A stretch of DNA of 64,000 bases. Origin: Daucus carota subsp. sativus. Taxonomy: Eukaryota; Streptophyta; Magnoliopsida; Apiales; Apiaceae. The stretch lies in contig NC_030386.2 in the NCBI RefSeq assembly GCF_001625215.2, forward strand, positions 17,268,545 through 17,332,544, in the 5' to 3' direction. This document shows positions 1 to 11,309 of this stretch, one piece after another; positions within the stretch are counted from its first letter, which is position 1, and the number at the start of each line of letters is the position of its first letter. The notes under the pieces were generated by a model. That model had not been told where the DNA came from. It worked only from the letters and a program-made list of their open reading frames with translations, and did not search any database. A program made the position numbers and the translations under genes.

Positions 1-139
1 GTCGAATGAAACAAATTATGGCGTAACCAGTCGTTATCAGGAGCCCGAGGGGTTAAAAAGCTACGCTGAAGCATCAAAAGAGGACCAACATCACCTGAAA
101 CATATTCTTCATCGACATAGTCAGCATACTCATCGTAAA
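1..139 (-). pseudogene. Ty3/Gypsy gag-pol fragment (start of protease region)
   Basis: The minus strand is open across this segment and reads an acidic stretch followed by VSGDVGPLL and DNDWLRHNLF. From memory, such sequence lies just before the protease in plant Ty3/Gypsy polyproteins. It is the continuation of the gag ORF at 17012-18020, from which it is separated by the Copia-1 insertion. The reading frame is continuous across the two pieces if one copy of the 5-bp duplication GTAAA is counted. The rest of pol and the 3' LTR would lie to the left of this window. Host reading is broken by the insertion, so this copy cannot make a full polyprotein. Confidence 0.75.
135..139. repeat. Target-site duplication of Copia-1 (left copy)
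   Basis: GTAAA directly precedes the TG at the left end of Copia-1. The same five bases follow its right end at 17007-17011. Five bases is the usual size for Copia integrase, so this marks one clean insertion event. Confidence 0.95.
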
Positions 140-3100
140 TGTTAGGTCCTTATATAGGTATAATTAAGCTAGAAAGGGGGGGGTTGAATAGCTTAATCAC
201 CAAATTAAAATATTTATGGCGTTTTAAAAAGTTTATCACCTTTTTAAAATCTTGTGTTGTGAGTTATAGCAGTTGTAAATGCGGAAGCTAAATGCAAAGA
301 AAGGAAAATACCACACGAGGGATTTTTATCCTGGTTTGCGATGGCGAAACCCCTAACGGATTCGCTCACCCCTAGTCCAGTCCCCGAGCTCCTCCCCGGA
401 CTCGAGATTTTCACTATAAGAAGAAATGTACTCCTTACAGGTGGCGGAGAAGCCTTTACAAATATAAATCTTGGTACGTAACTTCCCGTTACTACCTCAC
501 TATAAATGTAAAATTACAAGACTTTATCTCGGAACGTAACTTCCCGTTACTTCCTCAAAATCTATGTATCTCCAAGAGTAGTCTTTGTACTTCTAAGCCT
601 TTTGCCGGTCTTGGGTCTTAGGTATTAGATCTTGGATCTTTCTTCTTCCTCACGGTGCGATGACTATCAACTCCCCGTCGATATGTCAAGGACTTGGGTC
701 TTAGAACGAAGATCACCTCACTTCACTTCACCTCACTGCAAAAGTTAGAATACAATATCTACGAAAATATCCTTTGTTTAAAAAGAGATTTGGTTCCGCA
801 ATGTCAATCCAATAACCACGGTTAATTATAATGATCAATCGATTATAACACCAATATAACAGTGGTTAGTATAACAATTTATATCTCGCGGAAAATATAA
901 ATAGTTGATTTTAATACTGAGCACGTCACGTAAGGAGGGCGCGCTACAAGTATGACTAATTAGTGTTGGGTGATATATAAGTATATAGTGCAGTTAATAA
1001 TCACACCCACACACACGAGATCGAAGAATAAACAAGTAACCACGTAACTTGTTCGGTTAGTACCCCACGATAGCGGAAAGGCCCAAACGGGGTTTTTCAC
1101 CAAAACAAGCAAAATCACATCCACACACACGTTCGAGAAATAAACACGTAAACCACGTAACTTATCTTAATGATATCCCCACCAAGCACAGGGCTGAAAA
1201 ATGGGTGTCTCACTAAAACAAGAAGGGTATGGGAGTGATGGGAATGGGAGCACAAATTATGAGTTAGTGAGCAAGTAAAGTTAGTGCACAAAATTCCCGA
1301 TAATAACGAGTGGCCAACTCGCGTATTTTGAAATCAAGAGAGCTTTAAGATGAAGAGAATGTTTTGTATAAAAGCCCTTTGAAAAATGGTCGGTTAAGAC
1401 ACGAATAAAATGAAGCTAAAAATAAACCACTTACACGATTTTTGCAAAAAGTTCGCCGGAAAAATTCGTCGGAGGTTCGATACAACTTTAAGTACACGAA
1501 CGAATTTGGGCAGCCCTTCGGGAGGTGTAAAAGAGTGGTTAAAGAATATGCTAAGATGAACGAGGCTTGGTTGAATAAAAACAAAGCTTCGGGGTTTAAA
1601 CCTTGTGTATATCGAAGTATATGATGAATCGAAGGTTTAAAAACAAAGTGAAAGAAGTGAGCACTTGAATAGACTTTGGGAGAGTGTTTGCTTCTTCAAA
1701 ATCTCAGCATGTATTTGGCTATTAGCTTGAAGGAAAATGGGTGGGGGGGAGGCAAGTATTTATAGGCAAAAATAAAGTATGATGTCATGGATGTAATAAG
1801 GATGAAGTCATCCATTACATCATAAAGCAAACCTTGGTCACCAAGGTTGTCCCCTTGTCCCCCAACAACCATAAAGTGGCTTTTTGACATATAGAAATGC
1901 TGAATTCTCAGCTCCAAAAATCTTCTAGAAGTTGCACGCAAATCGAGATCACGGTAATAAATCCGTTACACTTAAATAATGTGATTTTTCGAATGTGCGA
2001 AATAAATTTCAGAAAAATTATGATAAATCTTAGAATATTGGAAAATTGCACTCTGGAAATTTTGGTGATTTTTGGTCAACCCTAACTTGGTCAAACGTTC
2101 AGTCGAAGTTTGGACAGACAGCTAGAAAACGCAGAAAAATGAAAGTTCTCGAAAAATTCCGAAACTTTTACCATGCAATAAGAATAATGTATAACTGGCT
2201 AATCTCAAGTTTCAAGTCAATTTGGCAAGAGGAAGTATTTTATTTGGATTTAAAACGATTAAATCAGCCTTTCTGATTTCGAATAAAATACGACAATTCT
2301 TTTGAAATATCCGAAGAGGGATTTAGGCCAAACTTAAAACTTGAATAAATACTTAAAATATATTCTCATAAAGATAAAATACTTTGGTGGGTTGAGAACT
2401 ATTTTAAAGTATTTAAACCGATTTTCTAAGATTTAAACTGGTTTACGAAAAACCGAAACAATTCGTCTTTTAAATACTCGAGAAGACCTTTTGACGAATA
2501 TTTTGATACCAAAATACTTAGAAATAAAGTGTTCATGATAAATCATGATTTTGATACATTGAAAAGCCTTTCTAAGTATTGTGAATATTTTTCTCCGAAA
2601 AAAAAAGAATTTGAGAGACCGGGAGAAAATATTCCAAAGGTATATTTAAAAATGATATTAATATTTTTCAAGACCAATATTAATATGAAGAAGATAAATC
2701 CTTGATTTAGAAAAATTAAATCATTGAAGATCAAAGGATTTATGATTTTAAAAAGATTTGAAATAATTTATTCCGAGAGATAATAAAACATTTAAGTATG
2801 GAATAAATTACTTTAAATGAAATTTTTGTTTTAATGTCACATGAGTGGTCTAAAGAATATCACACAAGGATAATCCTTTTTCGAGCTTCATGTATTTTAG
2901 TGTTGCAATAGGAAGATTAAGGAACTCATATTTTACGATTCCTCAACATGTGTATTGCATAACAGAAATATTCCTTTAATAATAAATGTATTTTTAGTAC
3001 GAAGGAATATTAGGTATTTTAAAAATGACTTGCCAAAAATAACTTTTAACTTTTGATTAATCAATTAAATTAATGACCTATTTGGGAGGATTACTAAGTG

Positions 3101-3171
3101 AATTTAAATTTAATGTTTATCACAAATACCAAAACAAATATAAATAAATTTATATCGAAGATATCCTTTCA
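140..3171 (-). repeat. Copia-1 3' LTR
   Basis: 3032-bp LTR, the downstream copy in the element's own direction. It carries the same TATA-like box as the 5' LTR (1757-1764, minus). Two imperfect ~107-bp tandem units lie at about 1002-1108 and 1115-1222, both with CACACACACG, CCACGTAACTT and CACYAAAACAAG. The 15-mer GTAACTTCCCGTTAC, an inverted repeat around TTCCC, occurs twice (about 479 and 536). Short ORFs here recur identically in the other LTR and are not genes. Confidence 0.95.
1757..1764 (-). promoter_or_regulatory. TATA-like box in Copia-1 3' LTR
   Basis: The minus strand reads CCTATAAATACTTGCC, a good plant TATA context. If active in the 3' LTR, transcription would run leftwards out of the element into the Gypsy fragment. 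Confidence 0.5.
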
Positions 3172-3186
3172 ATCTTCCCCTTTTTG
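3172..3186 (-). promoter_or_regulatory. Copia-1 polypurine tract
   Basis: The minus strand reads AAAAAGGGGAAGAT immediately before the 3' LTR. This is the expected primer for plus-strand DNA synthesis. Similar purine blocks lie further inside near 3231-3237 and 3422-3432; extra PPT-like copies are known for Sireviruses. Confidence 0.8.
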
Positions 3187-6100
3187 GTATTTGTCAAATA
3201 AACATAAATTTAAATTTTAAAAGTGTGTGCTTCCCCTTCGTGTATGCATGAATAAAACAATTTATTTTACACGATTAGAAGCAAGTAATCCTTTATATCT
3301 ATAGTAACCATTCCTGCAAAATTTTGGTTAGTACAGATATAAATAACATTTTATTTTTGAGAATACCTTAAAATTTGAATATATTTTAGTACGTTTTAGA
3401 CATCCTTTTTGACGTACTTCTCTTCCCCTTTTATTTGGGATATACCAAAAAGATACATGTGTTTTCCTTTTCCTTCAAAACAATGAGCAATACTTGCGAA
3501 AGAATATTTCTTGATTGAAGCAACAAGTAACAGTATATCCAATTTGATCTATTTGAAGTATAAACTTATAAATAGTGGAAAGATATGCTTGAAATATTTA
3601 ATCTAGATATGTGCCTGTTAGTCAGTATTTCTAATTCAAGGCTGACTTATGTAATCCGTTGAACCGATAAAATAAGTTATTCTGAAAACTGTAACCTGAG
3701 ATGAAATTATTTTATTGAAATAATATTAGTTTGACAAACCGAATGTTTACTTAATATTCATCAATTTCAATTTGTATCCATCCTTGATCAATCCGGTGTT
3801 ATTTTATCAATATAAAAATCGAAGTGGATAATAAAATTTTTAAATCTAAAGATTTTATTCAAGTCATTCAATCGATTTAATCGAGAATAATCCAATCCAT
3901 TCTTTTTCTTCCACAGATATAATAAGAGCAGAAAATTAAATGACACAAGTATTTATAAGTACGGGATGTTTTATAGATATATTCCAAAATTTATTCCTTT
4001 CTAATCAGTGTGGTTCACTGATTATAAGGAATATACATCCGTATTATTCATACATAAAGCTTGTAAAAAGCTTCCGATTTCATCACCCAAAAACAGAAAC
4101 TTACACACCAGAAGTAAGTTCAACAGCAGTACATCCAGAAACACGAGCCATGCAGATCAAGGATTGGCAGCAACAAATCCAAGATCAGGAGGGAAGTCAG
4201 ACAATTCAGGCAGACTAGCAAACTGATCTATAATTCCAGATTCCATTAACTCTTGTTCAACAACCACTCGAGTTACCTCATCAGCTTTAGAATCTAGGTC
4301 ATCACTTTCTTTTCTTAAACCCATCTTTTCCTCAATTTCAGCAAGCCTAGCACAGACTTTTAAGTGCTGATTTTTAAGATCTTTAAAATTCTCTTTTGAT
4401 TCCTTAAGCATTTTCTTTAAAATTTCAGACTCTCTAATATAGTCATGGTTGTGCAAACTGGTTGTGCTCCATGTTATAGAGCAAGGTTGGGTTGTATTGT
4501 ATGTCAGGGTTAGGGTTAGGGTTTGGAAGAGGTTTGAAATCCATTTGGTGAAAAGTTAAAGTGAAAGTGAAAGTATTTTTCTGGTGTGTGTGAAAGGGAC
4601 AGATGGGGGGTTATATATGGATAAAGGTGTAAGGTCTGTTTGGCTTTAGGGAATAAGGAATGAAATTAAATGTGGCAAGGAGAATAAGGCATGCAGACAG
4701 CCCGAAGTGCATGTGTGTGCATATCTAAATCAGTCCATATAATACACACATAAAGCATAGAACTTTTGAAAAGGTAGTTGAGTATAAAAGTATGCTTCCT
4801 TAAATGCATAAGGACAGTTTTGAAATGATTTGTTTTGACTTAAAGAAAATATCTGTCCTTTTTGTCTCATTTGTTTTAAAAACAGGGGGACAAGATACTG
4901 TTTATAATGACATCACTAACCCATTTTGTCAAAACCTATTTTTAGCTAGCGATAGTCCACAGCAAGCAGGTCCATTTTACAACTATATCACTTAGACAAA
5001 TAATTTCATACATACATCACATAATCTGTTCAAAATTTTGTTCCATGATACCACATACACAAGCCATCCAAATATCCAGTATAAAAAGAATACATTGATC
5101 AGTCCAAATTAAAAAATCTATCTTGACAGATTATATTAGGTAATGAAAAATTGATGTAAGTTCAGAAAATTTATCCAACTATAGTTCCAGTTTAGAAAAA
5201 CTCTACTTTTATCAAACAAGTTTTATTGTTCCATAAAATCCCAATTTCTCCGTTTTCTCTTTAACTTATGAAAAATTACAAGCAATCAAATGCTCAAATT
5301 ACAAGCATTTACATATATATATCCATCCATATTCATCCATCCACCATTTTCAGCCTGCAAAAATTCTTGATAAAGAAGTCAGAAACTCATCAACATTAAT
5401 AATGAAAGAAAAGTTTGCAATTTCAGAGAGAATAACATGGCAAATTATACTCAGTTATACAAATAGCTATCATCAGAAATATGCAATCAATGGGTTTAAT
5501 GACAACAGACTTGTAATAGTGTTCACATAGATAACAACTCTCAGGATTAATCATTTAAATATTGAAATAAATGTACTAGGTTATGTAATCCATCAAGTTA
5601 GCAAGTAAGCATGGTTTATATGGAGCCAAGTAAGATTAAAAAATTTAATACAGCCAAGGTGTTAACACAGGATCATATAAAGAGGTTTTAGTCATATGAT
5701 TTACACAAATAAAGTGAACTTAAAATATAAAAAATCCACATGTATTTAAACAATTTTAATACCCAATCAGTGGCAAATTACCTAGGACAAATTAATGGCA
5801 GATCATGTGACTCATATATATCCATACAAGCTTCATATTAGTATATAATGTGACAAATCATATTATACAACCAGTTTTACCATTCTTAACAGAATACAGG
5901 TAATAGCAGCTAAACGGACAGGGCAAGCATGATTTAACACAGAACAGATTTTTTTTTTTTTTTAATAACACCACAACTCAGATTCTTATCACAACATATT
6001 TTCAATATAAGAGAGCATTGGCATATAGGGACAAAAGAATCACACGTACTATACTATATGCAGATCGATACATGCATAACAGATTAATATAGAGCTCAAC

Positions 6101-8225
6101 CAGGATTAATAACCAAATCATCAAAATCAGCTTAATCAAGATTCCGAGCAAGCAATTTAACAAGTCAGAGCAAACAATTAAAATATCACCAGCATATATA
6201 AACACTTCAGCAGCCAAGACATGGAACACAGCCACATATTCTTGTATAAAGCACATGGATTCAAGGCATAGACTCAACCAGCAGCCAATCTCACCAAACA
6301 GATCTCACCACAACCATATACAATAATTACGAAATATGTATATGCATGAAAATATAGAGCGTCTTAGGCCGTTAGAGCCCCTCACCAGGTCCAAGGCATT
6401 GAAACTCTTGGATCCTTACCTAAACCCAGTGAATCAGTTTAGATGGAGGTTCTGAAATCTTGACTCAGCCTCCTGGAGAGATGATTTGTGCGCTCATCAG
6501 GACACCAAAAACTCGACATCAGCTTGAGATCGAGTTAGGGTATTCAAACCCTTACTCTCAAATGCGATTAGATCGCCCTCAAAACTGATGCGAGGCATCG
6601 CCGAGCCATGACATGCCAAAAATCAGACCCCTTTGCTCATCGCAGACTAAGGTTTCAAAACCCCTAATTGAGTCATCTGCAACATAGAGGGTTAGACGAA
6701 AAACAAATTCAAATCTACTCTTATTCTTGGCGAAACACATCAGACCACTCGAGTTCGAGTTGGGGTATGAGAAACCCTAACTCTCAAAAGCGATTTAACG
6801 CACTCGAGGGGTGCACAGAGTCTCGATTCAACTGAATGGGTACGAAACACAACATCGTTGCCTTAGGGTTTAGAAACCCTAACATCAAGAACCTGCAAAA
6901 ACAATGAAATTAGTTCAACTAAACTCCGTAGCCTCCGATTCAGCACATCCTGCACAAAAGGGCTCGAAAAGTCGTTAGTTTCGACTTAAAGTTCAAAAAC
7001 CCTAAAATCAGGGTTTCGTGAAATCAACAACCGAGATATATATATATATGTATACAGATGTCTGGCTTCGATTAATCTCGCCGAAAATGATGATTTCGAC
7101 AAGAGTATGTATCGAAAACCAATCGATTTTACCCAATCCATCAAGAACACAAAGAGTTTAAATCAAAAACTCGAGATAAAAACTCAAGAAAGATGAAGTG
7201 TAGATGCTTGATTTTGTAAAAGAGATTTAAAAGGGACGAAGGCAATCGCCGGAGTAAGAGAGGCGAGATGTTTCGAGAGAGAGGCGGAGAGAAACATAGG
7301 AGAGGCTAGGTTTTTTTTGTGAACAGTCCGTGACACTGTTTATATATATATAAATACTTGCGAACGGTTAAGATTAGAGCTGTAGGTAATCAACGGTTCA
7401 GATGGATTAGGGTTGGCAGAATGGGCCAATTATAATATTTGGACAAAAATTTGGGCTGAGTGTTTTCAGTTTGTAAAACAAAATACTGAGCTTGCTTTTT
7501 GAATTTCTCTGAAACATGAATTTTGATTTTAAGACTAGTCCAAGCCCAACCGGAAAAACTAGATTTAAAATATCAATAATAAATTATTCTTTTCAGCTAA
7601 TATTTCATCCATATTAAAAAATAAAGATTTAGAAATTTAATGGATAAAATATCATAAAGAGTAATCGAGTAAAATAATATTATTCCTAATACCTAAAAAC
7701 ATGATATATGAGAAGGATTAATATTTTGTTATAATACAGATTTATCCAATTTGCAAAATAATATATCTAAGATATTATTGGATAAATTTGCTGGCAAATA
7801 ATATTAATCATATTTCCAATTATTCCACTCATAAATAATATTTATCCTCTAAATAAAAAATAATACACGGATAAATATATTTATAAAATATGGTATCATG
7901 AATTTAAAGTGAATCTAGTAAGTGAATATTTTGGCAAAAGATAATTCTTTTATAAATAGAATATATGCCATAAAAATAGTATCTTAAAAATATTTTTGAA
8001 TGACCAAAAATATTCGCTCGCCCAAGAAAGATTATCAATACTTATAGAATTTTTCAAATGATAACTTCAATGAAAATCCGATCAGTAAATTTCTTTACTG
8101 ACAAATCTGAATTTTCAGAGTACACACAAGCAAATCCGATTGATAATATTTCTTACACGTAAGATGACTATAGATATGATAAATATTCTACCAAGAATAT
8201 TAAATTTAATTATTAGGCCAAAATA
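3187..8225 (-). other. 5-kb post-pol region of Copia-1, host-gene-like content
   Basis: No long ORF crosses this region, unlike Copia-2 where a 1464-codon ORF occupies the same place. Read on the minus strand, 7440-6380 looks like a plant promoter and leader: a TATATATATAAA box near 7340-7350, a CT-rich leader (about 7200-7320), AAACCCTAA-type elements, and donor-like sites near 6384 (CTG/GTGAGG) and 6422 (AG/GTAAGG). A T-rich stretch follows to an acceptor-like TTTTTGCAG near 5356. A second promoter-like block with CATATATAACC (about 4605-4620) precedes the small ORFs at 4157-4550. The segment could be captured host DNA or a decayed third-ORF region with regulatory sequence. Confidence 0.5.
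4157..4456 (-). pseudogene. Small coiled-coil ORF in Copia-1 post-pol region
   Basis: About 99 codons are open, encoding a highly charged, Lys/Glu-rich, probably coiled-coil segment (ESEILKKMLKESKENFKDLK) and ending in an acidic, proline-containing tail. The frame begins at a TTG, not an ATG. A good ATG about 90 bp upstream (4552) opens a 33-codon frame, MDFKPLPNPNPNP onward, that ends in TGA where this frame begins, one base out of register. That suggests one protein broken by a single-base indel, or an exon. A TATA-like sequence lies about 60 bp further upstream. No family recognised. Confidence 0.4.
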
Positions 8226-11200
8226 TTACTTGGAGGGTTCCAGCATTCCTAAATCCAGTCGGAGTTTAGCGAATCTTGCCGAACTCAACGGCTTTGTAAA
8301 AATGTCTGCGATGTTATATTCAGTTTCAATATGAGTCATTTTTATGTCGCCTTTATTGACATGATCACGTAAGAAGTGATGTCTTATATCTATATGCTTA
8401 GATCTTGAATGTAACACGGGATTTTTACTTAAATCAATTGCACTCGTGTTATCGCATAAAATAGATATAACATCAAATTTAACATTATAATCCGCTAATG
8501 TTTGCTTCATCCATAATATTTGTGCACAACATTTTGCTGCGGCAATATATTCAGCTTCAGTGGTAGAAATAGATACAGAATTTTGTTTCTTTGAAAACCA
8601 CGAAACTAAACATCCACCAAGAAATTGACACGTACCACTAGTACTTTTCCTATCAACCAAATGTCCGGCATAATCCGAATCAGAAAAACATACTAGATCA
8701 AAAGGTACTCCTTTAGGATACCAAAGGCCAAGATCAACAGTGCCTTTTAAGTATCGTAAAATTCTTTTAACAACAGATAAGTGAGATTCCTTTGGCGCAA
8801 CTTGAAATCTAGCACACTTACAAACACTATATTGAATATCGGGTCTACTAGCAGTAATATATAGCAAACTTCCAATCATTCCCCGATATTTCTTAGTGTC
8901 GACAGGAATCCCTTTTGGATCTTCTGTTAATTTATCGGAAGTAGACATAGGAGATGATATGGGTCTAGCATTTTCCATTTCAAATTTCTTGAGCATTTCT
9001 TTGCAATACTTAGATTGAGAAATATGAATGCCCTCATTGGATTGCCTAATTTGCAAACCCAAAAAGAAATTTAATTCACCCATCATACTCATCTCGAATT
9101 CTTTACTCATATTTTCAGAGAATTCTTTACATAGATCATTATTTGTTGATCCAAAAATAATGTCATCTACGTAAATTTGGACAAGTAACATATCATCTTT
9201 TTCTTGTCGCGTGAATAGAGTCTTATCGGCCGTTCCCATTTTAAAATTATTCTCTAGTAGGAACTTACTAAGCCTTTCATACCAAGCTCTCGGAGCTTGT
9301 TTTAATCCGTATAAAGCCTTATATAGCTTGTATACATACTCGGGATTAGTTGCATCTTCAAAACCGGGAGGTTGCTTAACATAAACTTCTTCTTCTAGTA
9401 TCCCGTTTAAGAATACAGATTTAACATCCATTTGATATACTTTGAAATCCTTATGACATGCAAAAGCTAAAAACATACGAATAGACTCGATTCTAGCTAC
9501 GGGTGCATAAGTTTCATCAAAATCAATACCTTCCATTTGAGTATATCCTTGAGCCACTAAACGTGCTTTGTTTCGAACAACCGTTCCATTCTCATCTAAT
9601 TTATTTCTAAATACCCATTTAGTTCCAATTATGGAGGTGTTTTCGGGTAGTGGAACGAGTTCCCATACTTTGCTACGAGAGAATTGTGTTAATTCATCTT
9701 GCATTGCGGATATCCAATCCTCGTCAAGTAAAGCCTCTTTAGCAGTTTTAGGCTCAATTTGCGAAAGAAAACTAAGATGATTTACAACATTTTGAACTTG
9801 TGACCGAGTTTGAACTCCTTTAGTCAAATCCCCTAAAACATTATCCAAAGGATGACTTCTAATAATCGGAATTTCCTTAGGAAGTTCTTCAACGGTTTGT
9901 AACAATTCTAATGGATTATTAGGAGGGGAAATTCCTATATCCATATTTTCGAATTGTCGGATAACATCTTCGACACCATTTTGTTCGGCATCTTCTTTAT
10001 CCACAAGATCAATATACTTCGAGGGTGGTTTTGATTCATCAAAAGCAACATTCATAGATTCTTCCACCACAAGAGTTTTAAGATTAAATACACGATATGC
10101 TTTACTATTGGTAGAGTAACCAAGAAATATGCCTTCGTTTGATTTAGGATCAAACTTTGTAAGGTATTCTTTAGAATTTAAAATAAAGCATTTGCTCCCA
10201 AAAACTCTAAAATAACTAACTTTAGGAGTTTTACCATAATACAATTCATAGGGAGTCTTTTGAGTCATAGGACGTAATAATACTCGATTTAAGATATGAC
10301 AAGCGGTAGACATAGCTTCGGCCCAAAAATATTTAGGACGACGATATTCATTAAGCATAGTACTTACCATTTCTTGTAGAGTCCTATTTTTCCTTTCTAC
10401 AACTCCATTAGATTGAGGAGTATAAGGTGCAGAAAAGTTATGTGTAATTCCATTTGACTCACAAAACGTAGTAAAACTAGAATTCTCAAATTCTTTACCA
10501 TGGTCAGTCCTTATATAGACAATGGTATTATTTTGTTGGTTTTGAATCTTTTTGCATAAAGAAGAGAATGATTCAAAAGCATCGCTTTTAGCTTTGAGAA
10601 ATTCTGTCCACGTAAATCGTGAAAAATCATCAACAATGACCAAGGTATATGAACAACCTCCAAGACTTTGTACCGGAACCGGTCCAATTAAATCCATATG
10701 TAATAGCTCGAGAGGTCTAGAAGTAGATACCATAAACTTAGCTTTGTGAGATGCTCGAATTTGCTTTCCTATTTCACAAGCTTCACAAATATGATCCTTT
10801 TTAAAGTTTAACTTTGGTATACCCCTAACATGATCATTAGATGAAATACTTTTAATTAATTTCATATTCGCATGTCCTAATCTACGATGCCACAACCATG
10901 GATCATCAAGAGTAGAAAATAGACACACATTAGAATGTTTGCTAATATCACATGTGTAAACATTTTTGCTACGGGGACATGTAAGCATTGATTTTCCATC
11001 CTTGTTGAGAATAGAACAATGGGTTGGATAGAAAATTACCTTATATCCATTATCACAAAGTTGACTAATGGAGAGAAGATTATACTTAAGTCCCGTAACT
11101 AGTTGTACATTAGCAATCTTGAAATGTTCATTACCAATATCTCCAATACCAATGATACTACCCTTGCTACTATCTCCAAACGTGACACTTCCAGCGGTAA

Positions 11201-11273
11201 CCTTTCTAATACCATTCAAGAGAGACTTATTACCGGTCATGTGTCTTGAACAGCCACTATCAAGGTACCACAT
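8226..11273 (-). CDS. pol: Copia-1 Pol polyprotein (protease-integrase-RT-RNase H)
   Basis: 1015 codons open from the first ATG; the frame is open from just after a TAG at 11298-11300. Domains in order: protease D-S-G motif ([13 protein letters not shown]) at residues 2-14; GAG pre-integrase zinc-binding region with WHRRLGH and CEACEIG; integrase core with [15 protein letters not shown] and [10 protein letters not shown] supplying the D, D and E; reverse transcriptase with the [13 protein letters not shown] catalytic aspartates; and RNase H with [14 protein letters not shown] and [11 protein letters not shown]. No internal stop or frameshift. Gag and pol are in the same frame, separated by TGA, three sense codons and TAG, so synthesis needs readthrough, reinitiation or splicing. 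Confidence 0.95.
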   Translation of the reverse strand: MWYLDSGCSRHMTGNKSLLNGIRKVTAGSVTFGDSSKGSIIGIGDIGNEHFKIANVQLVTGLKYNLLSISQLCDNGYKVIFYPTHCSILNKDGKSMLTCPRSKNVYTCDISKHSNVCLFSTLDDPWLWHRRLGHANMKLIKSISSNDHVRGIPKLNFKKDHICEACEIGKQIRASHKAKFMVSTSRPLELLHMDLIGPVPVQSLGGCSYTLVIVDDFSRFTWTEFLKAKSDAFESFSSLCKKIQNQQNNTIVYIRTDHGKEFENSSFTTFCESNGITHNFSAPYTPQSNGVVERKNRTLQEMVSTMLNEYRRPKYFWAEAMSTACHILNRVLLRPMTQKTPYELYYGKTPKVSYFRVFGSKCFILNSKEYLTKFDPKSNEGIFLGYSTNSKAYRVFNLKTLVVEESMNVAFDESKPPSKYIDLVDKEDAEQNGVEDVIRQFENMDIGISPPNNPLELLQTVEELPKEIPIIRSHPLDNVLGDLTKGVQTRSQVQNVVNHLSFLSQIEPKTAKEALLDEDWISAMQDELTQFSRSKVWELVPLPENTSIIGTKWVFRNKLDENGTVVRNKARLVAQGYTQMEGIDFDETYAPVARIESIRMFLAFACHKDFKVYQMDVKSVFLNGILEEEVYVKQPPGFEDATNPEYVYKLYKALYGLKQAPRAWYERLSKFLLENNFKMGTADKTLFTRQEKDDMLLVQIYVDDIIFGSTNNDLCKEFSENMSKEFEMSMMGELNFFLGLQIRQSNEGIHISQSKYCKEMLKKFEMENARPISSPMSTSDKLTEDPKGIPVDTKKYRGMIGSLLYITASRPDIQYSVCKCARFQVAPKESHLSVVKRILRYLKGTVDLGLWYPKGVPFDLVCFSDSDYAGHLVDRKSTSGTCQFLGGCLVSWFSKKQNSVSISTTEAEYIAAAKCCAQILWMKQTLADYNVKFDVISILCDNTSAIDLSKNPVLHSRSKHIDIRHHFLRDHVNKGDIKMTHIETEYNIADIFTKPLSSARFAKLRLDLGMLEPSK

Positions 11274-11309
11274 ATCATGCTTAGTAACAAGGCATACCTA
11301 CAAAACAAA

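Noticed and set aside
1345..2734. Several 60-80-codon ORFs in the LTR, all repeated at 15178-16569
   Set aside because: They recur only because the LTRs are duplicates; none has a domain, and the pairs already differ in length because of LTR substitutions.
4503..4524. Interstitial telomere tract
   Set aside because: Only about three TTAGGGT-like units; more likely an Asn-Pro coding repeat.
6002..6277. 91-codon hydrophobic ORF on the minus strand
   Set aside because: Lies in the T-rich intron-like part of the Copia-1 post-pol region; hydrophobicity follows from base composition.
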